Shown: one piece after another, positions 53,003 through 61,993 of the stretch
How positions within the stretch are numbered: the stretch's first letter is position 1
Layout of the letters: every line of letters starts with the position of its first letter
NCBI GenBank assembly: GCA_947495135.1
Contig: CANLXN010000001.1
Location: 186,001 to 250,000 of the forward strand
DNA: 64,000 nucleotides
Origin: an uncultured Flavobacteriaceae bacterium
GTDB lineage: Bacteria > Bacteroidota > Bacteroidia > Flavobacteriales > Flavobacteriaceae
Direction: 5' to 3'
Notes under the pieces: model-generated
The model's input: only the letters and a program-made list of their open reading frames with translations
Told to the model about the DNA's origin: nothing
Databases searched by the model: none
Program-made: the position numbers and the translations under genes

Positions 53003-53452
53003 TTAAATGGTCTGTTTTTTCGTATATATTTTTTTACTATTGATGAGATCCATCATAGTATTTGCAACTCTTTTAAAAGTGTTTAAATCTTCTTCGGAAA
53101 CGTGCGCTCGAACCGATTCGTCGAAACCAAATACAACGCGCTTTGAAAATTCACGCATCTCTTTTCCGAAGGGAGTGAGATGTATCAATACTCCTCTTCC
53201 ATCTAAGGGATTCGGTTTGCGAAGAATAAGCCCTTTTTCTTCCATCGTTTTAAGCGTTCGAGATAAACTGGTCGCTTCCATTCCCATTCTTGGACCCAAT
53301 GCAGTTGAAGGAGTTCCTTCTTCGGGATCAATACTTATCAAGGCAAATCCAGTGGCCATGGTACTTCCTTTTTTACCAGCTTCTTCGTTATACATCTTTT
53401 GTACGCTCATCCAAGTGGATCGAAGTACATAATCAATTGTTTTTTCTTTCAA
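53003..53452 (-). CDS. MarR family transcriptional regulator
   Basis: A winged-helix regulator of about 149 residues: 'ALGPRMGMEATSLSRTLKTMEEKGLILRKPNPLDGRGVLIHLTPFGKEM' is the classic MarR DNA-binding helix and wing. The frame runs to TTG 53479, but a perfect -7 promoter box covers 53484-53477, so transcription should begin downstream of that TTG; the TTG at 53452 (MKEKTIDYV...) is therefore the more likely start. It heads the fatty-acid degradation operon, and a 22-bp palindrome at 53491-53512 is probably its own operator. Acyl-CoA could be the inducer (inference). Confidence 0.85.
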   Translation of the reverse strand: MKEKTIDYVLRSTWMSVQKMYNEEAGKKGSTMATGFALISIDPEEGTPSTALGPRMGMEATSLSRTLKTMEEKGLILRKPNPLDGRGVLIHLTPFGKEMREFSKRVVFGFDESVRAHVSEEDLNTFKRVANTMMDLINSKKIYTKKQTI

Positions 53453-53476
53453 TGGGTTAGGGTTTAAAGGGCGATT

Positions 53477-53484
53477 CAAAGATA
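53477..53484 (-). promoter_or_regulatory. -7 promoter element of the marR-fadNAE operon
   Basis: TATCTTTG on the minus strand, an exact TAnnTTTG match; the palindromic operator covers the area where the -33 box should lie, so repressor binding would block polymerase. Confidence 0.6.
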
Positions 53485-53490
53485 AGAAAA

Positions 53491-53512
53491 TTTATTATGC
53501 ATGCATAATAAA
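53491..53512. promoter_or_regulatory. 22-bp perfect palindrome, likely MarR operator
   Basis: Perfect inverted repeat with half-site TTTATTATGCA centred on GCATGC, immediately upstream of the operon -7 box. The symmetry and place fit a dimeric MarR autorepression site. Confidence 0.8.
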
Positions 53513-53585
53513 ATAATAAAAAATACTGCCCACCTCTCCAATAGTGCTAGATTTGGCATAAATTTTAGGAGTAGCCTTGCTTTTT

Positions 53586-54566
53586 TTAGTTAGACTGGGA
53601 CCTATTCAATTGGTCCCAAGAAGCGAAAAAGTCTTTGTTGTACAAGACTTCCATTGAAGATGTCTCTAAATCTTTAAACCAGTGCTGTTGCTTCGGACTT
53701 AAGTAGGTGAGGGGGGATTGTTTTAATCCCAAGGCACTATTAATCTTGGTTTTTTGAACCTCCGTGAGCGGGAGATATTTAAACCTACTATGTTGAATAA
53801 AGTAATCCTCGTCTTTTTCGGCCCAAGCAAATTTGCCCTGTTTTACTGGTTTCATCTTATTTGATGTGGCAAATGTGTTTAAAGTTTCTTCAGAGATTTG
53901 ATCGGCATTGTAAATTACCTTTACCACTTCAGCACTATTCATGAAACCAGCTTTAGTTGCTAAGACCCCATCTTGAGCACCCAATTCCTTCTCACCAGTC
54001 CAAAAACAATACATCTCAAAATAGGCTTCTTCCAAATGGTGATCTTTTACAGTAGTGGATAGCTCACTGCCTAAAATTTTAACGTATTCGGGAATTGGCT
54101 TATTTGCTATTTGAAGTGCTTCGATAATTTGAAGATACAATCCTTTTGCAGAGTAATCACTTGCAAGGCGTTTTACAATGTTTTTCCCATTTTTATCGAC
54201 TATTCTAACCACCGGGTTGTTCCACGTAGGCTCGTTGTATTTTTTTAGAACTTCTAAATCTTTTCCTTTTCTATTGTTGAAAATAGCCAAGGGGATAAAT
54301 TCATTTTCGATTACCTCGGTCATCAATGGGTGACTTAATACATTGTGTCCATAATTTCTACAAGTTGCGCAACCTGGCACTTCTTGGAAAAGGATGAGTA
54401 TGGGCTTGTTTTCTTTTTCTGAAAGTTTCACAGCTGCATTAAAGTCTCTTAACCAACTAACCTTCCCTAATTCCTCATCTTGATTTAATGGATTAGTTCT
54501 TTCTTGGCTGTACATTCCAAGTACTACGAAACTGAGTGCTAAAAATAAGATCCATCTAGTTTGCAT
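53586..54566 (-). CDS. Secreted thioredoxin-fold protein fused to an MsrA-like domain
   Basis: A 326-residue exported protein with a signal peptide (about 1-20). Residues about 35-160 form a thioredoxin-like fold with the redox pair CATC (Cys66, Cys69) in VPGCATCRNYG. Residues about 165-310 resemble methionine sulfoxide reductase A: AYFEMYCFWTGEKELG has the catalytic-loop CFW-x-GE spacing (Cys187), and VLATKAGF, AEVVKVIYN and QISEETL match MsrA strand and helix order. A periplasmic Met-SO repair fusion is inferred. The gene stands alone between the operon and the CHAT gene. Confidence 0.8.
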   Translation of the reverse strand: MQTRWILFLALSFVVLGMYSQERTNPLNQDEELGKVSWLRDFNAAVKLSEKENKPILILFQEVPGCATCRNYGHNVLSHPLMTEVIENEFIPLAIFNNRKGKDLEVLKKYNEPTWNNPVVRIVDKNGKNIVKRLASDYSAKGLYLQIIEALQIANKPIPEYVKILGSELSTTVKDHHLEEAYFEMYCFWTGEKELGAQDGVLATKAGFMNSAEVVKVIYNADQISEETLNTFATSNKMKPVKQGKFAWAEKDEDYFIQHSRFKYLPLTEVQKTKINSALGLKQSPLTYLSPKQQHWFKDLETSSMEVLYNKDFFASWDQLNRSQSN

Positions 54567-54672
54567 AAATATTGTTTGAAGGGTTACTAGGTATAGGTCA
54601 TATATTTAAACAGATACTTACAGGCTGAACATTTTTTTTTATCTTTAACTATACTTTAATAGTCCCTATCTT

Positions 54673-57600
54673 ATGATGAATGGTTTACGGAATGGCTCAT
54701 TGCTGTTTTTTTTATGCTTTGTATTTAACAGTCATTCGCAAACGACCATACCTCAATTTGAAGATGCTAAGGAGGCATTTATCCAATTGCATAAAAAGGG
54801 TTCCTACAGTAAGGCCGACAGCCTATGTAGTGTTTTTAGATCCTTTTCAGAAGAAAAAAGCAACCTGCCTAAGATTAGAGTCGAAGCCCTATTATTTCAA
54901 AGCCGTCTTCTAACTATAAAAAACAAATTCACTGAATCTTTGACGTTAGTAAAGGAAGCACAAACAATTGTCAAAGAAGAGCATATTTCAGACCCAAAAA
55001 TGGAACACATTATTGCATACTACAGTGTGTATCTTCCCTTAAAGATTTCAAAAAAACCGGCTCCCAAATTGGTAAGGGATTACTTTCAGAAATTTCAAAA
55101 CAGAACAGGAAATGATCCTTTGATCGATGCTTTAAGCGATGAGTATATGGGAAGAGTGGAACAGGATATGGAAAACTATAAAGTTTCCAGAGTTCACTTA
55201 ATGACGGCTATAAAGAAATTAGAACAACTAGAATATCAGGCACCATTAAGTGTGTCTTACGCAGTTTTAGGAGCCACCTACGATCTAATGGAAGATTTTG
55301 AAATGGCCGCGAAAAGTTATGAGAAATCGGTTGCAATTGGATCGGGATTGGACGAGCCTAACTACAATGTTTTGGCAAGTACGAGTTTTAACTTGTCTTT
55401 AATGTTTGGAGACCGTCTTGGGAACGCCGAAAAAGGAATTGAATATGCAGAAGAGGCCATAAAATACGATCGGGCGGGTGGCGGAGATACCAATCCATAT
55501 TTAGCATTGGATTACAATAGATTGGCCAGCAGCTACAGCGTAATCTCCAACTATACGAAGGCAACGCTGTATGCTGAAAAAGCGGTTGCCCATGCAAAGC
55601 AATATTTTCAAAAACAACCCAATAGAGTAGCCGAAACTTTACGGGCTTTGAGCTCCGTTTATTCGTATGTTGGTAGAGGAGGAGAAGCGATAGCTCTGGG
55701 AGAAGAGGCAATGATATTGGTGAACAAACTTGTTCCCGAAGAACATCGCTGGGTTTGTGCCAACTATTTGCACATGGCTAATATTTATTTGCGGTTGGGA
55801 AATGTAAAAAAGGCTGAAGAGTTTTTCCTTAAAACAGAGAAGGTAGCAATCGCAATAGATCGAGACCTTTTCCTTATCGACGTTTATCAGAGTTTGGCTA
55901 ATCTCTATCTCGAAACAGGGGAGTTAGAAAAAATGAAATTAGTATTGGATAAGGCAAAGTTGAAATTAGACGATCGCTTTAAAGAAGCAGACTATTTTCA
56001 TCGTTTGTACGATCTAAATCGAATGAAATACGCCTACGCCATGGGTGACAAGGCTCAAGTGCGATCCATATTAACAGACCTAAAAAAGCTTCTCACGAAT
56101 AGGTTTACGTATCCCGACATTGAAATTCAGATGATTGCTTACGATGTAATTTCTCGTGAACCTTTTGATAAAGATGCTGTTCATTATTTCATTTCAGAGA
56201 TTATAGATAACAGGAATATGTTTCCTAACAACTCTAACAAGGTGGTGTATTCAAATTCGGTTAAAGGCCTTATTGGGTTGGTGCTGAATAGGACCTTTGA
56301 TAGTTATAATGAAACTAAAAAAGACGATTGGTTACCTGTAATTTTCAACTTAATTGAACTGAATAAAAATTCCATTTTATTGGAGGGAATTCGAAATGCG
56401 AAGTTGAAGAAAGTTGCCGGCGTACCTGAAGAATTAATGGGGGTAGAGCAGGCCTTGACAGATTCATTACAGAAGAACAGCAAGGCCATTTACAACGCCA
56501 AGCAAACGGCCGCGACTAAAGCGCAAACAATTCAGTTTTTATTTGATAAACAACTTCGTTTTGAAGAGGCATACGACAGTCTGCAAGATAAAATCAACGC
56601 TAACTATCCCAAGCTTGCGCGTTTAAAAAACTTATCGTCAAACCAAGGGTTTCAATCGTTTTTAAACGGTTCTTTAGAAAAAGACAGGATGGTTCTTGAG
56701 TATTTTGTAGACGCAAACTATTGGTATCGTTTTATACTTGGCAAAAACCAAATAAGCTTAGAAAGGTTTGATAATTCGGAAGTTCTACAAGAAGAGGTAA
56801 AAGCTCTTTTGCGAGGTATTGCCGACAGAAAATTCGATGCGCAAAAGTCCAAAAAGGTACACGATTTTTTGGTGCCGAAAATTTCAGACGAAATCACAAA
56901 GCTCACCATTATTACCGACGGAGTATTGAGCTTAGTTCCTTTCGAAGTTTTACAAGATGACACTGGTTTTTTAGTTCATAAATATGCCATATCCTATGCA
57001 GGTTCTGTTCAATTACTAGAAGAACAAATGAAATTAACGGGCAGTGGCAATAAATGGTTAGGCTTTGCACCCAGTTATATTTCGAACGAGTTGCCTAACA
57101 ACTCTGTGGAGGTGGATGACATCCAACAAATTACCAACGGGACTTCCTTTGTTGGGAAAACGGCGACCAAAGAAAATTTTATAACTGAGAGTGAGAGATA
57201 CGATTTACTGCACTTGGCGACACATACGGAGATTGATCAAAACAATCCGCTCTACAACAAAATGTTATTTGCTACAGATAGCGTTGATAGCGAGTTAACG
57301 GCAGCCGAAATTTATGGTTTGAGTCTAAAAGCAAATTTGGCCGTTTTGAGCTCTTGTAATACTGGTTTTGGAAAAGTGGAAGCTGGAGAAGGAGTAATGA
57401 GCATGTCACGAGCTTTCACTTTCGCTGGTGTAAGTAGTACTCTAATGACGCTATGGAAGGTGCCAGATAGCGAATCGGCTGAAATCACTGCTTACTTTTA
57501 TCAGAATCTTGAAGATGGGCAATCTAAGGATGTGGCGCTTCAGAATGCTAAGAAATCTTATTTGACCAATAACGACGATCCAGTTTTACGAGAACCTTTT

Positions 57601-57759
57601 TATTGGGCAGGTTTTGTTTTAAGTGGCGATACTGCTCCTGTATTAAATAGTTCATTTAGCTGGTATTGGCTTCTTGGTGTTTTTGGTTTATTAGCGGTCG
57701 CGTTTTACTTTTATAAAAGAAAAGGAACCGCTATGAGCAATTCCTCTTCATCCAATTAA
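54673..57759 (+). CDS. Exported TPR-CHAT (caspase-like) protease, C-terminally membrane-anchored
   Basis: A 1028-residue protein: signal peptide (about 1-23), many tetratricopeptide repeats (about 30-480), a linker, a CHAT caspase-like domain (about 710-990) and a final transmembrane helix (about 995-1015, SWYWLLGVFGLLAVAFYFYKRK). The catalytic His is His851 (LLHLATHTE) and the Cys is Cys895 (LSSCNTGFG), both in the expected context. CHAT proteases cleave specific partners on activation. It ends 13 bases from the convergent repeat-protein gene. A near-consensus -7 box (TATCTTTA, 54640-54647) precedes it. Confidence 0.9.
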   Translation: MMNGLRNGSLLFFLCFVFNSHSQTTIPQFEDAKEAFIQLHKKGSYSKADSLCSVFRSFSEEKSNLPKIRVEALLFQSRLLTIKNKFTESLTLVKEAQTIVKEEHISDPKMEHIIAYYSVYLPLKISKKPAPKLVRDYFQKFQNRTGNDPLIDALSDEYMGRVEQDMENYKVSRVHLMTAIKKLEQLEYQAPLSVSYAVLGATYDLMEDFEMAAKSYEKSVAIGSGLDEPNYNVLASTSFNLSLMFGDRLGNAEKGIEYAEEAIKYDRAGGGDTNPYLALDYNRLASSYSVISNYTKATLYAEKAVAHAKQYFQKQPNRVAETLRALSSVYSYVGRGGEAIALGEEAMILVNKLVPEEHRWVCANYLHMANIYLRLGNVKKAEEFFLKTEKVAIAIDRDLFLIDVYQSLANLYLETGELEKMKLVLDKAKLKLDDRFKEADYFHRLYDLNRMKYAYAMGDKAQVRSILTDLKKLLTNRFTYPDIEIQMIAYDVISREPFDKDAVHYFISEIIDNRNMFPNNSNKVVYSNSVKGLIGLVLNRTFDSYNETKKDDWLPVIFNLIELNKNSILLEGIRNAKLKKVAGVPEELMGVEQALTDSLQKNSKAIYNAKQTAATKAQTIQFLFDKQLRFEEAYDSLQDKINANYPKLARLKNLSSNQGFQSFLNGSLEKDRMVLEYFVDANYWYRFILGKNQISLERFDNSEVLQEEVKALLRGIADRKFDAQKSKKVHDFLVPKISDEITKLTIITDGVLSLVPFEVLQDDTGFLVHKYAISYAGSVQLLEEQMKLTGSGNKWLGFAPSYISNELPNNSVEVDDIQQITNGTSFVGKTATKENFITESERYDLLHLATHTEIDQNNPLYNKMLFATDSVDSELTAAEIYGLSLKANLAVLSSCNTGFGKVEAGEGVMSMSRAFTFAGVSSTLMTLWKVPDSESAEITAYFYQNLEDGQSKDVALQNAKKSYLTNNDDPVLREPFYWAGFVLSGDTAPVLNSSFSWYWLLGVFGLLAVAFYFYKRKGTAMSNSSSSN

Positions 57760-57772
57760 GCAAAATTTATCT

Positions 57773-60643
57773 TTAGTTTAGCTTTTGTTCTAGCCGTTCC
57801 AGTCTTTTTTCCAATCGCGCTTGTTTCCTTTTAAGTTCTTCATTTTCTTTTTTTAACTCAATGGCATGAAGAAATAGCTCTTCTATTTTTTCCAGATTCT
57901 TGATGGATGTTTCGGTTAAGTTTATTTGCATTCCTTTTTCTTTTACTTCGGAAAAGGGTACAACTCCGGGTAAATGGCCATTTGCTGAAATAAATTGCTC
58001 CACCTCGGGTAGTTTCAAAAAATGATAATCAGGATTCATTTCGGAAGTATTGTTTAGATATGCTTCAAAAACATAGTCGGGATACGTAGTGGTGGCACTT
58101 TGAAAGGACGTAGCTTGAGCTGTTCCATTGACCACCAATGGGTTTCCGCCTCCAATATTAATCACCACTCTGTCATTTCCATTCGATAGAAACCTAAACG
58201 AATCGTTGCTGTCTCTATACATTAAACCATAGTTTGCGAAACTGGCCGATTGCGAAAAGATCATTCGGTCTGCATTGGCTGTTCCAGAGTTAAACATATA
58301 GAACATGGAAGGGGAAGTTCCAGAGGTAGCTGGAAAGCTGATGCTTGTTTGCGCACTTGTAAATACAAGGTCATCACCTGTATTGGAAAGAGATAAATTA
58401 GTCCCACTACGCTGCCATTGACTCTGAGGCGCATCGACCCATGTTAGATTTCCAGTGGCGTCAGATTGCATTAGTTGTCCACTGTTCCCTCTTGTACTTG
58501 GAAATATGTATTTATTCGAATTGGATGTTCCAATGGACACACGACCTAAAAAATAGCCCGCATAGCCAGAACTTTTTAGTACCGAAGAATAGATACCGAA
58601 ATGTGTCCCTCCTGAAGAAGCTGGGAATAAATTATAAATCCCATATTTAGTACCCGTATTAGCTCCTTGAAAATAGTTGTAAACTCCATAAATAGCGTCA
58701 CTTCCTGAACTGCGGTTGCTAGTATTTACCACACCAATACCTTGTCCTGAAGTAGATAGAAAATTATTTGAAACCCCAGTTTGGAGCCCTACTGCGCTTG
58801 CCTCAAAATCGTTGTCGACTCCAATCTTGGAAGAACTAGTGGAAGATCTAAATCTATTAAAGAGGCCTTTTTTGGTAGCCGTAGTGCTATTTCTAAAGTC
58901 ATTTTCAAAGCCTACGGAATTTCCATCGTTGAAATCGTAGTAATTTTTAACACCTACTTTCGGACTTGTTCCGTCGCCTGTGAAGTAGTTTTCCAAACCA
59001 AATTGATCTCTACCCGCGTTGTTATTAGAAGCAAAGCTCTGTGTAATTCCAGTAATAAATGCGCTCGTGGTATTCGCGGAAAACGTTTGGCTAATTCCTG
59101 TAATAAATGGGGAGCCACTTCCGCTAAATGAGTTTTGAATACCTGTTTTTCTAGAGTCGGTATCGGTAAGACTATTTACTTGACCGTACACATTAAAACT
59201 ATTACTGCTGTTTCCTGCACCAGTGAATAGATTCAAGTTACCAATTGCACCCCCACTGTTGGATCCTATTCTAAATTGATTCCTCATACCTACAGTGCTT
59301 CCATGACTATCTAAGTCGAAGACAGTGCTAAGTCCGTAGTAATTTTTAGAACTGTTTCCACTGCCCGAAAACTCATTTAAAACACCGTGGTTTTGTGCGC
59401 CACCATTAATGAATTCATTGTACAAACCATGTCGCTCCGTTGCACCAGAATTGTCGAAAACATTTTTCACGGCACTCTGGCTTGTATTGCTTGTACTATT
59501 CATCTCATTTTTCACACCTATCTGAGGCCCGTTAGCATCGGTTTCAAATTTATTTTGAATTCCAGTTTTCTCTGCCGTTCCCGAGCCATTGAACTCGTTA
59601 ACCACACCCTTTTGTATGCTGGAGGTATTACTAGCAAATTCCGAAAACACTCCATATTGAATGCCGTTGTTTGAGGGATAGAAGTAGTTTCTTGCACCAT
59701 ACTTGGTCCCCGTGGAAGATGAATTATAAAAGTTCTGTACGCCAATTCGGTTTCCGGCACCTGCGCCAGTAAATCTATTTTCTGTAGCAATTAGAGTGCC
59801 CGAACTACCCGAACCAAGGTCATTATAGACTCCAGTTTGGTTCCCAGCATTCGATCCTATTCCTCTTATGTTATTTGTTACTCCATAAATTTGTGTGGTT
59901 CCTCTCAGCTTATTATTAAGCCCATAAATAAGGTTACCAGTAGCCTCAATATCATTGAGAATTCCAGTACGGATCCCACTTACGTTGTTATCGGGTATTT
60001 CATTTATAATAGTTGTTTTACTTCCCGTTCCCGAGGCATTGAGTACATTGTTGAGGTTTACTGAAGGGCCATTTGCCAATGCATTTACGGTGTTGCTTAT
60101 CCCAGAGCTATTTCCCGTGTGATTTCCGTTAATGGTAAGTGTGTTTTTTATGCCTTGACTTGCGGTTGTGATATTAGTTGTAAAATCGAAATTTGCAAGT
60201 TGTTCTGCACTGTCGTCTGCGTATACATGAAGCTTAAAATCGTCTAGATTTTCACCTATAGAAATGTTTCCTTCTCGGTAAATATGATCGGTTATATTAT
60301 TGGGACTAGTGGTGGTTCCTACTTCAAACCAATCTTCATCCTGAGATACAGTGCCAGTAACAAATGGAATCCAGGAAGTGGTATTGAAATTCCAATAGTA
60401 GTATCCTTTGGAGATACTTCCGGCTCCTGTCGCAAATACGATCATTCCGTCTTGTGCAATAGTGGGGTCTGCTGATGGGAATTCATTCATTTTTGGAATT
60501 AACAATCCATCGGTAATTGAGGGATTTGAAACATCAACAGTTCTAATGTCTAGGGAAGCATTTGGACTAGTGGTGTTGATTCCAACCTGAGATAGTAATA
60601 AGGTGTGGAGGCAAAAGAAGCTAATAGTTAGTAGTATTTTCAT
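57773..60643 (-). CDS. Exported repetitive fibre-like protein with C-terminal coiled coil
   Basis: A 956-residue exported protein: signal peptide (about 1-18), 'VGINTTSPNASLDI' start as in Bacteroidota tail-fibre or pilus-like proteins, then more than twenty short repeats of about 20 residues (G-x-x-N-x-F-x-x-S-G-T-x pattern, about 150-680), a beta-rich head domain (SIPF...) and a C-terminal LPGVVPFSEVKEKGM...NLEKIEEL coiled coil (about 900-956) that could mediate trimerisation. It is third in the operon after the sigma and anti-sigma genes. An adhesin or surface fibre is inferred. Confidence 0.78.
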   Translation of the reverse strand: MKILLTISFFCLHTLLLSQVGINTTSPNASLDIRTVDVSNPSITDGLLIPKMNEFPSADPTIAQDGMIVFATGAGSISKGYYYWNFNTTSWIPFVTGTVSQDEDWFEVGTTTSPNNITDHIYREGNISIGENLDDFKLHVYADDSAEQLANFDFTTNITTASQGIKNTLTINGNHTGNSSGISNTVNALANGPSVNLNNVLNASGTGSKTTIINEIPDNNVSGIRTGILNDIEATGNLIYGLNNKLRGTTQIYGVTNNIRGIGSNAGNQTGVYNDLGSGSSGTLIATENRFTGAGAGNRIGVQNFYNSSSTGTKYGARNYFYPSNNGIQYGVFSEFASNTSSIQKGVVNEFNGSGTAEKTGIQNKFETDANGPQIGVKNEMNSTSNTSQSAVKNVFDNSGATERHGLYNEFINGGAQNHGVLNEFSGSGNSSKNYYGLSTVFDLDSHGSTVGMRNQFRIGSNSGGAIGNLNLFTGAGNSSNSFNVYGQVNSLTDTDSRKTGIQNSFSGSGSPFITGISQTFSANTTSAFITGITQSFASNNNAGRDQFGLENYFTGDGTSPKVGVKNYYDFNDGNSVGFENDFRNSTTATKKGLFNRFRSSTSSSKIGVDNDFEASAVGLQTGVSNNFLSTSGQGIGVVNTSNRSSGSDAIYGVYNYFQGANTGTKYGIYNLFPASSGGTHFGIYSSVLKSSGYAGYFLGRVSIGTSNSNKYIFPSTRGNSGQLMQSDATGNLTWVDAPQSQWQRSGTNLSLSNTGDDLVFTSAQTSISFPATSGTSPSMFYMFNSGTANADRMIFSQSASFANYGLMYRDSNDSFRFLSNGNDRVVINIGGGNPLVVNGTAQATSFQSATTTYPDYVFEAYLNNTSEMNPDYHFLKLPEVEQFISANGHLPGVVPFSEVKEKGMQINLTETSIKNLEKIEELFLHAIELKKENEELKRKQARLEKRLERLEQKLN

Positions 60644-60646
60644 TTT

Positions 60647-60662
60647 AGAGGTTTTTACCTCT
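60647..60662 (-). promoter_or_regulatory. Small hairpin just upstream of the fibre-protein start
   Basis: AGAGGT-TTTT-ACCTCT, six-base stem, four bases ahead of the ATG at 60643. It would cover the ribosome-entry area in the mRNA. Confidence 0.3.
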
Positions 60663-60705
60663 TTATGAAGAAAACAATAAATGGTTAACGTTTCAGAATT
60701 AGAAG

Positions 60706-61431
60706 TTACAATTCTTTTAAAATAACTGCTGCCAGTTTGTGATTGTAGGTTTCTTCGGAAACGATCTTATTTAATATCTCTTTGCACTTCTCCAGGTCTT
60801 CTTGCTGCAGAAAAGCGAGCGCTAAATACCACTTGGACTTATCTTGAAATTCGTCGATTTTTGTTTGATGTTCTTTGAACAAAACGATCGCTTTGGAAGT
60901 TTCTCCCAGTTGTAAATGTGTATTGGCTTGGTAAAATAAATAATAAGACTCATTACTCTCACTGTAAAGTTCTTTAAATTGTTGTGAGGCCTCCTTATAG
61001 TTACCTTTCTCGTAGTTGGTGAAAGCAACAATTTTAGGATTTACAGCGGTATCGTCGTTGCTTCTAACAATTGGTTCAATAACATTTCTATAGGGTTCAA
61101 AGTTATCCGCGAAGAGATCTTGAGGAGTAGGAGAATTAAATAATGAGAAATAACCAAAAACACCCAATAATAAAGCAATACAGGCTGCCATCGCATATTT
61201 CAAAATGGCAGACGACGGTTTAGAAGGTTTCCCGGCAAAGGCTTGTTCACTATTCTTAAAAACACGACGCAAATCGTCTTTTCGCTCCGCGACGAGCACT
61301 TTTTGTAGATCTCTTCTATAATCTACTTCCTCTTTGAATTGAGCATCCGATTCTAATAACGAATGAAATTCGTGTTGTTCACTCTCGGTGAGTGTTCCCA
61401 AAAAATAACTATCGATCAGTTTTTCTTTCAT
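60706..61431 (-). CDS. Membrane-spanning anti-sigma-like protein with periplasmic TPR domain
   Basis: A 241-residue protein: a cytoplasmic helical segment (residues 1-65; MKEKLIDSYFLGTLTESEQHEF resembles the zinc-free anti-sigma helical start), one transmembrane helix (about 75-97) and a C-terminal tetratricopeptide-like periplasmic domain (about 130-241; YKEASQQFKELYSESNESYYLFYQANTHLQLG). The ATG overlaps the sigma gene by four bases, the classic sigma/anti-sigma coupling. No ZAS zinc motif. Function as regulator of the sigma factor is inferred from position and shape. Confidence 0.78.
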   Translation of the reverse strand: MKEKLIDSYFLGTLTESEQHEFHSLLESDAQFKEEVDYRRDLQKVLVAERKDDLRRVFKNSEQAFAGKPSKPSSAILKYAMAACIALLLGVFGYFSLFNSPTPQDLFADNFEPYRNVIEPIVRSNDDTAVNPKIVAFTNYEKGNYKEASQQFKELYSESNESYYLFYQANTHLQLGETSKAIVLFKEHQTKIDEFQDKSKWYLALAFLQQEDLEKCKEILNKIVSEETYNHKLAAVILKEL

Positions 61432-61976
61432 GATTTTGGGGAGTTGATTAACGTTTTAAGTTGTTTTAAACATCTAGATTTCTGTGCTTTTACTGTATTG
61501 GCATTCCCGTACTTTTCTTTAATTCTAATCTCTTCTATATTAAGCCCGTCTAAATAAAAAAGTTCCAAAATGTTTCTGCACCGTTCTCCTAAATTTTTCA
61601 ATTGTTCTTTTAATAACTTTTGCTGGTTATTTAAAGTAGTTTCGTCGTATTCTAATTCTTCGTCCCATTGGTTCATCTGAAATTCGTTATCTACAAGTAC
61701 AAGCTTTTTCGATGCTCTCAATCGTTCGTAAATTTTATACTTTCCTATACTAAAAACATAGGTTTTAAGACTGCTATTAAGCTTTGTAAGTTTACCGTTA
61801 ACTATATTTTCATACAATACGATATGCGCTTCTTGATAAATATCTATTGCATCATCCTCAGTTACTCGATGTTTTCTAGCAAAAGCCAAAAAGGCATCTC
61901 TATTCTCGTCGTATAAGGCCTTATACGCATTTTGATTTCCAGATTTCAACAATTGCAAAGATGGGGGTTTACTCAT
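61428..61976 (-). CDS. ECF sigma factor (sigma-70 family)
   Basis: A 182-residue extracytoplasmic-function sigma factor: region 2 at about 25-95 (YDENRDAFLAFARKHRVTEDDAIDIYQEAH) and region 4 at about 125-175 (LKNLGERCRNILELFYLDGLNIEEIRIKEKYGNANTVKAQKSRCLKQLK) with a helix-turn-helix. Between them is a slightly long acidic linker. It forms a translationally coupled pair with the anti-sigma-like gene. Upstream 54 bases contain three GTTAAC sites. Its targets are unknown but probably include the fibre protein and itself. Confidence 0.92.
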   Translation of the reverse strand: MSKPPSLQLLKSGNQNAYKALYDENRDAFLAFARKHRVTEDDAIDIYQEAHIVLYENIVNGKLTKLNSSLKTYVFSIGKYKIYERLRASKKLVLVDNEFQMNQWDEELEYDETTLNNQQKLLKEQLKNLGERCRNILELFYLDGLNIEEIRIKEKYGNANTVKAQKSRCLKQLKTLINSPKS

Positions 61977-61993
61977 TTATGCATTTCTAGATT

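Noticed and set aside
57773-60643. Repeat array as CRISPR
   Set aside because: The repeats are coding, degenerate and in one long open frame, without unique spacers.
54673-61976. Type III-E CRISPR locus, suggested by TPR-CHAT plus ECF sigma
   Set aside because: No repeat array, Cas7-11, Csx30-like or adaptation genes are present; the CHAT protein is exported. Only the CHAT-sigma analogy is kept as a finding.
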